Assembly (NCBI RefSeq): GCF_002994635.1 | Contig: NZ_PVNL01000035.1 | Location: 93,499 to 157,498 of the forward strand | DNA length: 64,000 nucleotides | Origin: Enhygromyxa salina | GTDB lineage: Bacteria; Myxococcota_A; Polyangia; Nannocystales; Nannocystaceae | Direction of reading: 5' to 3' | In this document: piece by piece, positions 17,295 to 30,627 of the stretch | Position numbering within the stretch: the stretch's first letter is position 1 | Layout: every line of letters starts with the position of its first letter | Translations under genes and position numbers: made by a program | The notes under the pieces: model-generated | Database searches by the model: none | Seen by the model: the letters and a program-made list of their open reading frames with translations, nothing else | Told to the model about the DNA's origin: nothing

Positions 17295-17672
17295 ATGAAC
17301 AAGACCATCCGCACCCTCACCACCTCCTTCGCCCTCGTCCTCGCCACGCTCGTCGGTGGCAGCGCTCTGGCGGCCACGCCCACCAACGCGGCGCTCGACA
17401 CCAACTCCATCGTGCATGACGACGCCCGGTTTGACGCCGCGGTGGTCCTGGAGGGCCAGGTCAACATCAACACCGCGAGCGCGGCCGAGCTGCAGCTCCT
17501 GCCTGGGATTGGGCCGTCGATCGCCGAGCGGATTGTGGGCTACCGCGAGACCCATCGGTTCGAGCAGAGCAGCAACCTCATGCGCGTCAAGGGTGTCGGC
17601 CAGAAGACCTACGACAAGATCAAGGGCTTCTTGACCGTCGACGGCGAGACCACCCTGCGCGTGTCCAAGTAG
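17295..17672 (+). CDS. secreted helix-hairpin-helix (ComEA-like) protein, copy 1
   Basis: A 125-residue protein with an N-terminal signal peptide (to ALA at about residue 26) and a C-terminal HhH domain: VNINTASAAELQLLPGIGP starts the first hairpin, and VKGVGQKTYDKIKGF is the second. Such domains bind DNA without sequence preference, as in ComEA, which pulls DNA into the periplasm during transformation. The membrane anchor of true ComEA is replaced here by a cleavable signal. ATG 17295 is used. There is no good Shine-Dalgarno sequence, and the conserved promoter is so close that the mRNA may be nearly leaderless. Copy 2 lies at 19596. Confidence 0.85.
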   Translation: MNKTIRTLTTSFALVLATLVGGSALAATPTNAALDTNSIVHDDARFDAAVVLEGQVNINTASAAELQLLPGIGPSIAERIVGYRETHRFEQSSNLMRVKGVGQKTYDKIKGFLTVDGETTLRVSK

Positions 17673-17702
17673 CGCTCGCTCGCTGACCAGCTCACACCTC
17701 CG

Positions 17703-17733
17703 GCGCCCGCGTCACCACTTGGTGGCGCGGGCG
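17703..17733 (+). terminator. hairpin after HhH gene 1
   Basis: GCGCCCGCGTCACCA pairs with a GGTGGCGCGGGCG-type arm across a 3-nt loop. It lies 31 nt after the stop codon and is repeated with small changes after HhH gene 2. No T tract follows, so it may be a weak or factor-assisted terminator, or an mRNA 3' stabiliser. Confidence 0.6.
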
Positions 17734-17976
17734 TCGGTGTTGACTCGACGCGCTCGCTCGTGGTTTTCGTGGGTGATGACGGCACCCCCCGAAACCACGG
17801 TTTCCGACCAGCTACTAGAGATTGTACCGCATGGAGGGGGCGTTGCTGCAAGGGCCTCAGATCTGCTGTTAACGCCCGCTGTCGGCAGTTTCGCCGACAC
17901 CAACCAGGAGCGGACGAGATGCGAACGTTGATGACAGTGGCGCTAACGAAGTACGTGACGCGGGGCAGGTGTCGCA
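17734..17976. other. intergenic region before the FAD monooxygenase
   Basis: No gene is supported. It contains the presumed promoter of the monooxygenase and a small inverted pair, CTGTCGGC / GCCGACA, at about 17880-17900 that could be an operator. There is no clear consensus promoter. Confidence 0.4.
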
Positions 17977-19443
17977 ATGACTGACCACGCGGTGATCATC
18001 GCAGGTGGCGGCCCGACCGGGCTGATGCTGGCGGGCGAGCTGGCGTTGGCCGGGGTCGACGTCGGGATCGTCGAGCGCCGCGCCAGCCAGAAGCTCGATG
18101 GGTCGCGGGCCGGAGGTCTGCACGCGCGCACGATCGAGGTGCTCGACCAGCGCGGCATCGCCGACCGATTCGTGTCGCAAGGCCAGACCGCGCAGGTCCA
18201 GGTGTTGGCCTCGACCCTGCTCGACATCAGCGACTTCCCGACCCGGCACCCCTACGGGCTGGCGCTGTGGCAGCGCCGGTTCGAGCAGATCTTGGCCGGC
18301 TGGGTCGAGGAGCTGGGGGTCCCGATCCATCGCCAGCGAGAGGTGACGGGGTTCACCCAGCACGACGCGGGCGTCGACGTCGAGCTCTCCGACGGTCGCA
18401 CCTTGGGCGCCGCGTATCTCGTCGGGTGCGACGGCGGGCGAAGCCTGGTCCGCACCGCGGCCGGGATCGACTTCCCGGGGTGGGACGCGACGATCAGCTA
18501 CCTGATCGCCGAGGTCGAGATGGCGGAGGAGCCCCCCTATGGCATGCGCCACGACGCAACCGGGACTCACGGCCTGAGCCGGCTCGCAGACGGTGGGCCG
18601 ATCCGGGTGGTGCTGACCGAGCGAAACCTCGAGCGCACCGGTCAGCCGACCATGCGCGATCTCAGCGAGGCGCTGGTCAGCGTCTACGGCACCGACTTCG
18701 GTGTGCACAGCCCAACTTGGATCTCCAGCTTCACCGACGCGGCCCGGCAGGCGGCGGCATATCGGGATCGTCGGGTGTTGCTGGCCGGCGACGCGGCGCA
18801 CATCCATCCCCCGCACGGAGGGCAGGGCCTCAACACCGGGGTGCAGGACGCGGTCAACCTCGGCTGGAAGCTCGCCCAAGTGGTGCATGGCACGTCCCCG
18901 GCGAGCCTGCTGGACAGCTATCACGCCGAGCGACACCCGGTCGGCGCCCGGGTCTTGCGTTCCACCATGGTCCAGGTCGTGCTCGCAAAGACCGATGCCC
19001 AGCACCAAGCCGCCCGCGAGACGATGGCCGACCTGCTCGGGATGGACGAGCCCCGCAAGCGGATCGGCGGCATGCTCTCGGGTCTCGACATCCACTACGA
19101 TCTCGGCGACGGGCACCCGCTGCTCGGGCGCCGGATGCCCGACCTCGACCTGAACACCGCCCGCGGCCCGCAGCGGGTGTTCACCCACCTTCACGCCGCC
19201 AAGGCTGTGCTGCTCGACCTCGGCGAGCCCGGCCGCTTCGACATCACGCCGTGGGCCGGTCGCGTCCAGCTCGTCGACGCCACCTACGACGGAACTTGGG
19301 AGCTCCCCGTGCTCGGCGAGGTCCCGGCGCCCGCAGCTGTCTTGATCCGACCCGACGGCCACGTCGCGTGGGTCGGCGATCTCGCTGATCCAGCGCTGCC
19401 CGACGCCCTCGCCACTTGGTTCGGACCGCCACGCAACGATTGA
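17977..19443 (+). CDS. FAD-dependent aromatic monooxygenase, rifampicin monooxygenase (Rox)-like
   Basis: A 488-residue group A flavin monooxygenase. The N-terminal dinucleotide-binding motif is GGGPTGLMLAGEL (about 9-21). Then come a GLHARTIEVLDQRG motif, the DG motif VGCDGGRSLVR (149-159) and the second FAD motif LLAGDAAHIHPPHGGQGLN (269-287). The pattern GGLHARTIEVLDQRGIADRF and overall length are close to rifampicin monooxygenases and polyketide hydroxylases such as PgaE. It would use NADPH and O2 to hydroxylate an aromatic compound, perhaps an antibiotic. It sits alone between the two HhH cassettes. Confidence 0.85.
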   Translation: MTDHAVIIAGGGPTGLMLAGELALAGVDVGIVERRASQKLDGSRAGGLHARTIEVLDQRGIADRFVSQGQTAQVQVLASTLLDISDFPTRHPYGLALWQRRFEQILAGWVEELGVPIHRQREVTGFTQHDAGVDVELSDGRTLGAAYLVGCDGGRSLVRTAAGIDFPGWDATISYLIAEVEMAEEPPYGMRHDATGTHGLSRLADGGPIRVVLTERNLERTGQPTMRDLSEALVSVYGTDFGVHSPTWISSFTDAARQAAAYRDRRVLLAGDAAHIHPPHGGQGLNTGVQDAVNLGWKLAQVVHGTSPASLLDSYHAERHPVGARVLRSTMVQVVLAKTDAQHQAARETMADLLGMDEPRKRIGGMLSGLDIHYDLGDGHPLLGRRMPDLDLNTARGPQRVFTHLHAAKAVLLDLGEPGRFDITPWAGRVQLVDATYDGTWELPVLGEVPAPAAVLIRPDGHVAWVGDLADPALPDALATWFGPPRND

Positions 19444-19544
19444 CGTGGCGCGGACGCTCGAGGTGGCCCGCCAGCGGGCCACCGTCCCGCCGATCGTCCC
19501 GTCCACGGGCCACCTTAAATTGCTGGATTTCCATAACTATCCGT

Positions 19545-19582
19545 GATCATTGGATTTCGATCATTGGCAGACCACGTGCTTT
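19545..19582 (+). promoter_or_regulatory. conserved promoter of HhH gene 2
   Basis: GATCATTG boxes at 19545-19552 and 19559-19566 (14-bp period) overlap TTGGCAGACCACGTGCTTT at 19564-19582, matching the element before HhH gene 1 at the same distance from the ATG. Conservation amid diverged flanks argues for function. Confidence 0.4.
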
Positions 19583-19595
19583 GTGTACGGGCGTC

Positions 19596-19979
19596 ATGAA
19601 CAAGACCATCCGCACCATCACCACCACATTCGCCCTCGCCCTCGCCACGCTCGTCGGCAGCTCCGCGCTCGCGGCCGCGCCCGCGCAAGTCGAGGGCGCC
19701 GCAACCGAGCAAGTCGAGCTCGATGGCGCCGACCGCTTCGACGCCGCCGTGACCCTCGAGGGGCAGGTCAACATCAACACCGCGAGCTCGGCCGAGCTCG
19801 AGCTGCTGCCGGGGATCGGCCCCTCGATCGCCGCGCGGATCATCAGCTACCGAGAGACCCACAAGTACCAGCAGCGCAACAACATCATGCGCATTCGGGG
19901 CATCGGGCAGAAGACCTTCGCCAAGATCAAGGACTACTTGATCGTCGAGGGCGAGACCACGCTGCGCGTGGCTGGCTAA
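19596..19979 (+). CDS. secreted helix-hairpin-helix (ComEA-like) protein, copy 2
   Basis: A 127-residue paralogue of the product of 17295-17672, with the same signal peptide start (MNKTIRTITTTFALALATL), a diverged linker and a conserved HhH region (VNINTASSAELELLPGIGP and IRGIGQKTFAKIKDY). Promoter, coding region and 3' hairpin are all duplicated, so a whole cassette was copied. The divergent linker and conserved HhH residues suggest that both copies are under selection. Expected to be periplasmic or extracellular and to bind DNA. Confidence 0.85.
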   Translation: MNKTIRTITTTFALALATLVGSSALAAAPAQVEGAATEQVELDGADRFDAAVTLEGQVNINTASSAELELLPGIGPSIAARIISYRETHKYQQRNNIMRIRGIGQKTFAKIKDYLIVEGETTLRVAG

Positions 19980-20005
19980 CCTTCACCACTCACACACACA
20001 AACTG

Positions 20006-20035
20006 GCGCCCGCGTCACCTCTGGTGGCGCGGGCG
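20006..20035 (+). terminator. hairpin after HhH gene 2
   Basis: The GCGCCCGCGTCACC arm pairs with GGTGGCGCGGGCG around a short loop 26 nt after the stop. It is the counterpart of the hairpin after copy 1 and is followed by TCTCTATAT rather than a T run. Confidence 0.6.
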
Positions 20036-20110
20036 TCTCTATATTGGCGGGCCAGCACGAACGCCTTCAGTCACGTCCCGTGATCAGACATGAGCCGCGC
20101 ATGCGAACGC

Positions 20111-20276
20111 CTAGCAGCCCGTGGTGCAATGCATCGCGGCTCCTCGCGCCGGAATTTTCGTCGAGGGCGAGGCGTCGAAACGCAGCTGTACCGGGTGTAC
20201 TGCAAGTTTCGGCAACGCTGCCCTCGGCGAAAAGGCCAAGCGAGGGGGCGTGAGGCATTGCACCACGGGCTGCTAG
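20111..20276. mobile_element. MITE: 158-bp palindromic element with CTAG target duplication
   Basis: Perfect terminal inverted repeats CAGCCCGTGGTGCAATGC (20115-20132) and its complement (20255-20272) are bordered on each side by CTAG, which looks like a 4-bp target-site duplication. The interior is a second long imperfect palindrome (about 20156-20234, TTTTCG...CGAAAA). No open frame is inside. These are the traits of a miniature inverted-repeat transposable element moved by an unlinked transposase; YTAR-type 4-bp duplications are known for IS5- and IS701-like elements. The right CTAG contains the stop codon of the epimerase gene, so insertion fell exactly at that gene's end. Confidence 0.8.
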
Positions 20277-21364
20277 CCTTCGGTCAACATGCTCGCGCGC
20301 TGCCGAAACGCGGCCTCGAACCGCGCGTCGTCGAGCACCAGCGAGTAGAACAAACGCTTGGGCTGGTACTCGGCGTGGTAGCGGGTCTGACCCAGCATCC
20401 GCTGCAGCCGGTTGGCCTGCCGCAGCAGCGGACCGGGCACCCGCATGGGCGTGATCCCGCGCTGCTCCAAAAACCGCGTCAACGGCCCCGGAGAGGGTCC
20501 TGCGATGTTGTACACGCCCTTGCCGCGCAGCATCAACGCGAGCTGAATGTCGCGAGCGAGCCGCTCTTTGGTCGTGGGGTTGATCATCGGATCGAAGCCG
20601 ATCGGGAGCACGGGCGGGTGGCTCTCGAACAACAAATTCAGCCCCGACATCACGCCACCACCGATGACCCCGGCCGGACGCAGAACCATGACCTCGCACG
20701 CGGGCGAGTCCATCTTGGCCCGGCAGTAAAATTCCGCGTCGATGATGTCGCGCACCGACTTGGGCGAGCTCGGATCCAGGTTGAGCTCGGCGTCCTCGGC
20801 GACCTTGTAGTCCCCGCGCGGGCCAATGGCATAGACCGCGTCGCTCGACAAGAACACATACTTGCCGACCCCGTGGCGCAAGCTCGCGTCGAGCAGGTGG
20901 CGGGCCGCGTTGACGTTGTACTCGTGGCGCGAGACGTCGTAGCCCTTGGGGTTACCCGAGAACGCCAGGTGGACGACCGTGTCGAGCGGGCGCTCACGGA
21001 ATTCCTCGAACAGGAACAGGTTGTCGACCTGTCGGCGCCGATCCAGGGTCGCGCTGTGGAACATGAAGCGGTTGGGATCGTGGCCGAGCAGCCCCGGCGG
21101 GCACGCGCCCTCCCCGACCGCCAGGATCTTCTCGATCCGCCGATCCTCGAGCAGGCACGCGATCAGCTCGGCAGCTATCTTGCGCCGCGCGCCCGCGATC
21201 AGCACCCGCCTCGGTCCTGGGCGAAGCAGCGAGGGCGTCGAAGCCACGATTTGGTGAACCTGATCGAGCGGGTCGGGCACGCTCGGCCCGCTCCCTGACC
21301 CACTCCCTGACCCTGAACCGTTGATCGGGCCGTGCTCGTGCGGGTGATCTGGACCTTCGCTCAT
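20273..21364 (-). CDS. NAD-dependent epimerase/dehydratase family protein
   Basis: A 363-residue SDR-type protein. After a disordered Gly-Ser-rich N-terminus (about residues 15-28) come a modified nucleotide-binding start RRVLIAGARRKIAAELI, the strand TVVHLAFSGN, an active-site-like region with YVFLSSDAVYAIG, and Tyr-x3-Lys seen as EFYCRAK. Start ATG 21364 overlaps the stop of the upstream acyltransferase gene (ATGA). The pairing suggests action on a lipid or sugar-lipid substrate. The canonical GxxGxxG loop is altered (AGARRKIAAEL), so cofactor binding may differ. Confidence 0.78.
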   Translation of the reverse strand: MSEGPDHPHEHGPINGSGSGSGSGSGPSVPDPLDQVHQIVASTPSLLRPGPRRVLIAGARRKIAAELIACLLEDRRIEKILAVGEGACPPGLLGHDPNRFMFHSATLDRRRQVDNLFLFEEFRERPLDTVVHLAFSGNPKGYDVSRHEYNVNAARHLLDASLRHGVGKYVFLSSDAVYAIGPRGDYKVAEDAELNLDPSSPKSVRDIIDAEFYCRAKMDSPACEVMVLRPAGVIGGGVMSGLNLLFESHPPVLPIGFDPMINPTTKERLARDIQLALMLRGKGVYNIAGPSPGPLTRFLEQRGITPMRVPGPLLRQANRLQRMLGQTRYHAEYQPKRLFYSLVLDDARFEAAFRQRASMLTEG

Positions 21365-22221
21365 GCGCGCCCCTCGTTCACGAGCCGTCGATGCTCGAGC
21401 CCAACGCGGATCTGCTCGCGGACCGCGTCGCGAACCCGCTCGACCTCCGTCGCGCGGACCTCGATGCTCTCGAGCACGGCGGGGTCGATCTCGAGCGGCT
21501 CGCCGTAGTGGATGAAGTAGCGGACCGGCTTGGGCAGCAACCCCGCCGGCCCGAACCAAGGGAACGTGCGCGTGACCGGGATGAACGGCAGGTTGAGCGC
21601 CCGCGCGAGCGGCTGCAGGTTGGTGATCACCGTCTGTTGTTCCTCCGCACCGACCACGCCAAACGGGACCACCGGTGCTCCATGCCGCGCCGCCAGCTCC
21701 ACGTGACCGTGCGAGAACGGAAACAGCTCGTAGCGATCTTCGGCCGGCTTGCCCAGCGCGTCGGCGCCCTCGGGAAAGATCCCCACGAGGTGGCCCTCTT
21801 CGATCAGCCCGTCGAAGTTCCGCCGCGTGCCCGGGACCTGACCCAGGCTGCGAAACAGCGTCCCGAGGTAGGGCATGCTGTAGACGAAGAAGTCGACCAT
21901 GAACCGGACCAGCCGGGGTGGATCCGTATGCCGAAACACGTCGGTCGAGATCATCACGCCGTCGAACGGCAGCACCCCGCTGTGGTTGCCAACCACCACT
22001 CCGCCGCGCGACAGCGGGATGTTCTCGTGCCCGGTCGAGACCACGCGGAAGTAGTAGCGGTGCAGCCAGTAAGCCAGCGCATACGCGTTGCCGATCCCCG
22101 TCGCCGAGGTCCCAAACACATCCGTGCCCGCGCCCGCGTCGTCGAGCGCGTAAGCTTCGATGCGCTCACGCTCACGCGCGGGCAGCAGCGCCTGCATCAG
22201 GTCTGGTCGCAGCAAGGCCAC
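21361..22221 (-). CDS. lysophospholipid acyltransferase family protein
   Basis: A 286-residue PlsC-superfamily acyltransferase. The catalytic block is VVGNHSGVLPFDG (His80, Asp87) and the acceptor-phosphate block is GIFPEGADALGK. The wider NH-to-D spacing is typical of the subgroup that includes plant-type esterase/acyltransferases. It is followed by the epimerase gene with a 4-nt overlap and preceded by a 93-residue gene with a 16-nt gap, so the three likely form one transcript. Probably acts at the inner face of the membrane. Confidence 0.85.
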   Translation of the reverse strand: MALLRPDLMQALLPARERERIEAYALDDAGAGTDVFGTSATGIGNAYALAYWLHRYYFRVVSTGHENIPLSRGGVVVGNHSGVLPFDGVMISTDVFRHTDPPRLVRFMVDFFVYSMPYLGTLFRSLGQVPGTRRNFDGLIEEGHLVGIFPEGADALGKPAEDRYELFPFSHGHVELAARHGAPVVPFGVVGAEEQQTVITNLQPLARALNLPFIPVTRTFPWFGPAGLLPKPVRYFIHYGEPLEIDPAVLESIEVRATEVERVRDAVREQIRVGLEHRRLVNEGRA

Positions 22222-22237
22222 GCGCCTCCAGACTACG

Positions 22238-22519
22238 TCAGTACCGCACCGGCGGCCCGTCGGGCTTCACTTTTAGGTTGCGTCGCTCGAGCCTGAGCTT
22301 CCAGTCCTCACTTGACAGCGGGATCACGTAGACAGTCGGCCACACGAACCGGCGGTCCGTCGATCCCAGCCGCCGCGCCCAGTACTCGACGTCGACCACC
22401 TGGTAGGGCTCGTCATCGATCACCACGATCTCGTGCACACGCGGCACAAATTGCGCGGCCTCGGTCGTCTCCGTCCGAAACAGCAGGCGTCCCTCGCAGG
22501 CATACTCGACGTACGGCAT
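22238..22519 (-). CDS. small conserved-looking hypothetical protein
   Basis: A 93-residue protein rich in beta-strand pattern (EIVVIDDEPYQVVDVEYWAR) and charged residues. The ATG at 22519 is used; in-frame sequence further upstream overlaps low-complexity DNA next to the SRP RNA gene. It sits 16 nt before the acyltransferase gene, so it is probably co-transcribed with it. No family was recognised. Confidence 0.6.
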   Translation of the reverse strand: MPYVEYACEGRLLFRTETTEAAQFVPRVHEIVVIDDEPYQVVDVEYWARRLGSTDRRFVWPTVYVIPLSSEDWKLRLERRNLKVKPDGPPVRY

Positions 22520-22638
22520 GGCTGGTTTTACCCCGAGCCGTTCCCGACGCGACCCGTGCTCGGCTTCGCCTCCGCGCGCGCCGCCACCCTCGCTTCGCAC
22601 GGGCCGCGTCGGGGCCGGCTCGGCGTAAAAACAGGTAA

Positions 22639-22720
22639 GCCCACGGGCACCCGCTCTCCCCTGTACCGTTGCTTCCTTCCGGACCTGGCGGAGTTAGGGG
22701 GAGAAACGTCACCCGGGGCA
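22639..22720 (-). ncRNA. ffs: signal recognition particle RNA (4.5S type)
   Basis: The minus strand contains the universal SRP helix 8 signature CCAGGTCCGGAAGGAAGCA followed by ACGGTA. The 5' end GCCCCGGG pairs with CCCGTGGGC at the 3' end, and CTCCCC pairs with GGGGAG inside, giving the single long hairpin of small bacterial SRP RNA of about 80 nt without an Alu domain. A short T tract (CCTGTTTTT) follows, consistent with intrinsic termination. It binds Ffh and directs membrane and secreted proteins to the translocon. Confidence 0.95.
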
Positions 22721-22753
22721 TGAACGGTTGTACACGATCTGCATGTCAACCGA

Positions 22754-22838
22754 CGGAGAGGGCGGGATTCGAACCCGCGGTGGGTTGCCCCACACATGAT
22801 TTCCAATCATGCACCTTCGACCACTCGGACACCTCTCC
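22754..22838 (-). tRNA. tRNA-Ser (GGA)
   Basis: Minus-strand cloverleaf with acceptor GGAGAGG pairing with CCTCTCC, a long variable arm as expected for serine, T-arm GGTTCGAATCC and anticodon loop TTGGAAA on stem CATGA/TCATG. The discriminator base is G and CCA is not encoded. Reads UCC and UCU codons. Confidence 0.95.
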
Positions 22839-22918
22839 AGGTGTGCTCGAGCGGCGCTCGAGACGAGCTTGAGCAACCCGTTCTCTGGCGGGCGGCTCTG
22901 GGCTAGATTTTCAGGTAG

Positions 22919-23003
22919 CGGAGAGGGTGGGATTCGAACCCACGGTGACTTGCGCCACACCAGATTTCGAGTCTGGCACCTTCGACCACTCGGACACCTC
23001 TCC
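22919..23003 (-). tRNA. tRNA-Ser (CGA)
   Basis: Minus-strand serine tRNA with the same acceptor and D-arm as its neighbour. The anticodon loop CTCGAAA on stem CCAGA/TCTGG gives anticodon CGA for UCG codons. Long variable arm, T-arm GGTTCGAATCC, discriminator G, CCA not encoded. It lies 80 nt from the other tRNA-Ser gene. Confidence 0.95.
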
Positions 23004-23153
23004 GGAGGGGCGCGGAACATAGCAACTTTTCGTGGCCAGCCAAAGCGGCGCCCCGGGTTTTGATTGACCTGGGTGAGAGCTGACGCACCAGCGCGAGCCG
23101 CGAGCCCGGGCTCACTCGAGATCTCCTGACGAAGGTCGGTCACACTGAGAGCG

Positions 23154-25241
<2,088 letters not shown>

Positions 25242-25299
25242 GTTCGAAGAGTGGTTCTCGCTTGCATCGCGGCTGACCTTCGGCGATCACCACCGTGAC

Positions 25300-25947
25300 A
25301 TGCAGCTGTTCATCGACACCGCGGACATTGGAGAGATCGAGGCGGCCCAGGCGATGGGCGTGCTCGATGGCGTGACCACCAACCCTTCGCTGGTCGCCCA
25401 GTCGGGCAAGAAGATGCGCACGGTCCTCGAAGAGATCTGCGCGTTGGTCCCCGGCCCCGTCAGCGCCGAGGTGCTCGCAACCGAGTACGACGCGATGATC
25501 GACGAGGCCCGCGAGCTCGCAGCGATCGCCCCCAACATCGTCGTGAAGGTGCCGCTGATCGAGGCGGGGATCCGAGCCGTGGTCACGCTGACCGACGAGG
25601 GCATCAAGACCAACGTGACGCTGTGCTTCTCCCCGCTGCAGGCGCTGCTGGCGGCCAAGGCTGGCGCGACGTACATCTCGCCGTTCGTCGGCCGGCTCGA
25701 CGACATCGGCCACGACGGCATGGGCCTCGTGGAACAGATCGTCGACATGTACGACTCCTACGAGCTCGACACCCAGGTGCTCGTCGCCTCGGTGCGCTCG
25801 CCGACCCACGTGGTCGAGGCCCTGCGCCTGCGCGCACACGTTGCGACGATCCCGTTTGGTGTGATCGCCAAGCTGATCCACCACCCGCTGACCGACAGCG
25901 GGCTCGCGCGATTTTTGAAGGACGCCGAGTCGATTCCGAAAGACTGA
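25300..25947 (+). CDS. transaldolase / fructose-6-phosphate aldolase family
   Basis: A 215-residue TalC/Fsa-type protein. It starts [13 protein letters not shown], has [14 protein letters not shown], the Schiff-base lysine in NIVVKVPL (Lys83), [26 protein letters not shown], and the C-terminal [15 protein letters not shown]. The enzyme transfers dihydroxyacetone units in the pentose phosphate pathway; whether it is a transaldolase or an Fsa-type aldolase needs biochemical proof. Start ATG 25300 matches the family's N-terminus; it follows the DUF255 gene by 58 nt. Confidence 0.93.
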   Translation: MQLFIDTADIGEIEAAQAMGVLDGVTTNPSLVAQSGKKMRTVLEEICALVPGPVSAEVLATEYDAMIDEARELAAIAPNIVVKVPLIEAGIRAVVTLTDEGIKTNVTLCFSPLQALLAAKAGATYISPFVGRLDDIGHDGMGLVEQIVDMYDSYELDTQVLVASVRSPTHVVEALRLRAHVATIPFGVIAKLIHHPLTDSGLARFLKDAESIPKD

Positions 25948-26010
25948 GCGAAACCCGGGTTGATCGAGCGTGACGTCGTCGGGGACCATGGACCGGTCCC
26001 GAGGCCACGC

Positions 26011-27435
26011 ATGCAGCATGACGAGCACTTTCTGAGCCGACTCGAGCGACTCGACGGGGGCCACGCCGAGCTCGCGCTGGGTCTGTACTACGACAGCGCC
26101 CTCGTCGAGCACGTGCTGTCCGTCGCCGACATCCCGGCGGACGCCGACCGAGTGGCGCTGGCGCTCGGCGGCCCCGAAGACGACGGGCCATACGTGATCG
26201 TGGCCCGCAACGGTCACTTCGTCACCTGCCTGGGCCAGGGCATGCAGGTGCAGGACGGCCAGCCGATCGTCACCCGTCACCGCCTGGACACGATCAGCGA
26301 GTCGGTGGAGTCGCTGCGGGCGCTGATCAGCGAGGCGAAGGCGGGCGGCAAGGGCCAGATTGAGCGCGCGCTCGAGCGGACGCTTCGCACCGGTCGGCAC
26401 CTCAACCAGCAAGAGTTCGAAGCGCTCGCGCGCTGGCTCCCGCTGCTGTCGATCCACTTGTTCGTGGCGCTGATCGACGCGGTCCAGAAGTGCCACCAGC
26501 TCTACGAGCACCTGTGTCTGCACAAGAAGTACAGCCGCCGCCACCACGAGGCACTCCACGAGTTCTGGCGATCCGCGTGGGCGGTCGCCCACCTCACCTT
26601 GTCGTTGGGTAGCGACGGCGGGGCCACGCTGCGGGGCCTGATCGACCGGCTCGAGCCCGAGCTGCCCGGAGCCGGGCTGCAGCTGCCCTGGGGCTTGATC
26701 CGGCTGGGCGTGACGTCGTTCGCGGCTCGCGGTGCGTGGGTCGCCAGCAAGCTGCCAACCCATGTGCTCCCGGCTGCCAAGCGCCGCTACGCGAGCGGCG
26801 AGGGCACGTTCTTCAGCAGCATGACCGATGCCTCGAGCCTGATCGCGATCGGCCTGCGACACCGTCGCTATCAGGCCGAGGTGCGCAAGGCCCTGGCCAA
26901 GGTCGGGCCACCCTCGGATCGCCGACCCACGGTCGTCGAGTCGATCAGCGGCCTGGCCGCCGGCTCCTTCGATCACCTGTGTGCCAACCCCGAGATGTTC
27001 ATCGACAACGCGGTCGAGTCCGGCCGCGCGCTGCTGCGACAGCTCTACAGCGATCGCGACCAAGCCGTCCTCGACTCGCTCGATCTCGATGAGGTGCCCG
27101 GCGACGTCGCGGTCGCGCTGTTCTTGACCCTGCCGTTCAAGATCTTCGGGATGACCCAAGCGGTCACGGGCTTGTTCGAGCGGATCCCGTGGGTCGTCGG
27201 CGTCGAGGCGAGGTCGTTCTATCTACCCGAGCAGTACGCCGCGTTTGGGCGCGCGTCGTGGACGCCCGATGAGAGCATCACCATGATCGAGGCGCGCAAG
27301 GGGGACATCGCGGTCAGCCGACCGCCCGTGGTGAAGGGGCCAAAGATCGGCCGCAACGCGCCGTGCCCGTGCGGGAGCGGGAACAAGTACAAGCGCTGCT
27401 GCGGCGGTCCGGGAGCGAGCGGCCACTCCAAATGA
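26011..27435 (+). CDS. SEC-C motif-containing protein
   Basis: A protein of about 474 residues with no recognised main domain but a clear C-terminal SEC-C zinc motif, [19 protein letters not shown], like the one at the end of SecA. The body has several amphipathic helices and a hydrophobic patch around [15 protein letters not shown]. The motif binds zinc and often mediates ribosome or SecB contact. ATG 26011 is the likely start; an in-frame upstream start at 25960 would add 17 basic residues that do not look conserved. It is followed by the biotin carboxylase gene. Confidence 0.72.
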   Translation: MQHDEHFLSRLERLDGGHAELALGLYYDSALVEHVLSVADIPADADRVALALGGPEDDGPYVIVARNGHFVTCLGQGMQVQDGQPIVTRHRLDTISESVESLRALISEAKAGGKGQIERALERTLRTGRHLNQQEFEALARWLPLLSIHLFVALIDAVQKCHQLYEHLCLHKKYSRRHHEALHEFWRSAWAVAHLTLSLGSDGGATLRGLIDRLEPELPGAGLQLPWGLIRLGVTSFAARGAWVASKLPTHVLPAAKRRYASGEGTFFSSMTDASSLIAIGLRHRRYQAEVRKALAKVGPPSDRRPTVVESISGLAAGSFDHLCANPEMFIDNAVESGRALLRQLYSDRDQAVLDSLDLDEVPGDVAVALFLTLPFKIFGMTQAVTGLFERIPWVVGVEARSFYLPEQYAAFGRASWTPDESITMIEARKGDIAVSRPPVVKGPKIGRNAPCPCGSGNKYKRCCGGPGASGHSK

Positions 27436-27501
27436 ACTCCACGTGAGCCAGGCCCCCGGGCCCGAGGACCGCGCGCGAGTTCGTGTTAGCATCCCGCCCC
27501 C

Positions 27502-28857
<1,356 letters not shown>

Positions 28858-28878
28858 CGGCAGACCACCAGACTCACC

Positions 28879-30612
<1,734 letters not shown>

Positions 30613-30627
30613 GCCGGTCGCCGGGCG

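Noticed and set aside
17869..19506. A 545-codon minus-strand frame opposite the FAD monooxygenase
   Set aside because: The plus strand has complete FAD-binding motifs; the minus frame is low-complexity and motif-free.
22600..22720. N-terminal extension of the 93-aa protein through the SRP RNA region
   Set aside because: The signature CCAGGTCCGGAAGG identifies this stretch as SRP RNA and the extension has no protein-like pattern.
22754..23003. tRNA gene pair as an integration site for a genomic island
   Set aside because: No integrase gene and no repeated tRNA 3' end were found nearby; the two similar tRNA-Ser genes explain the repeated sequence.
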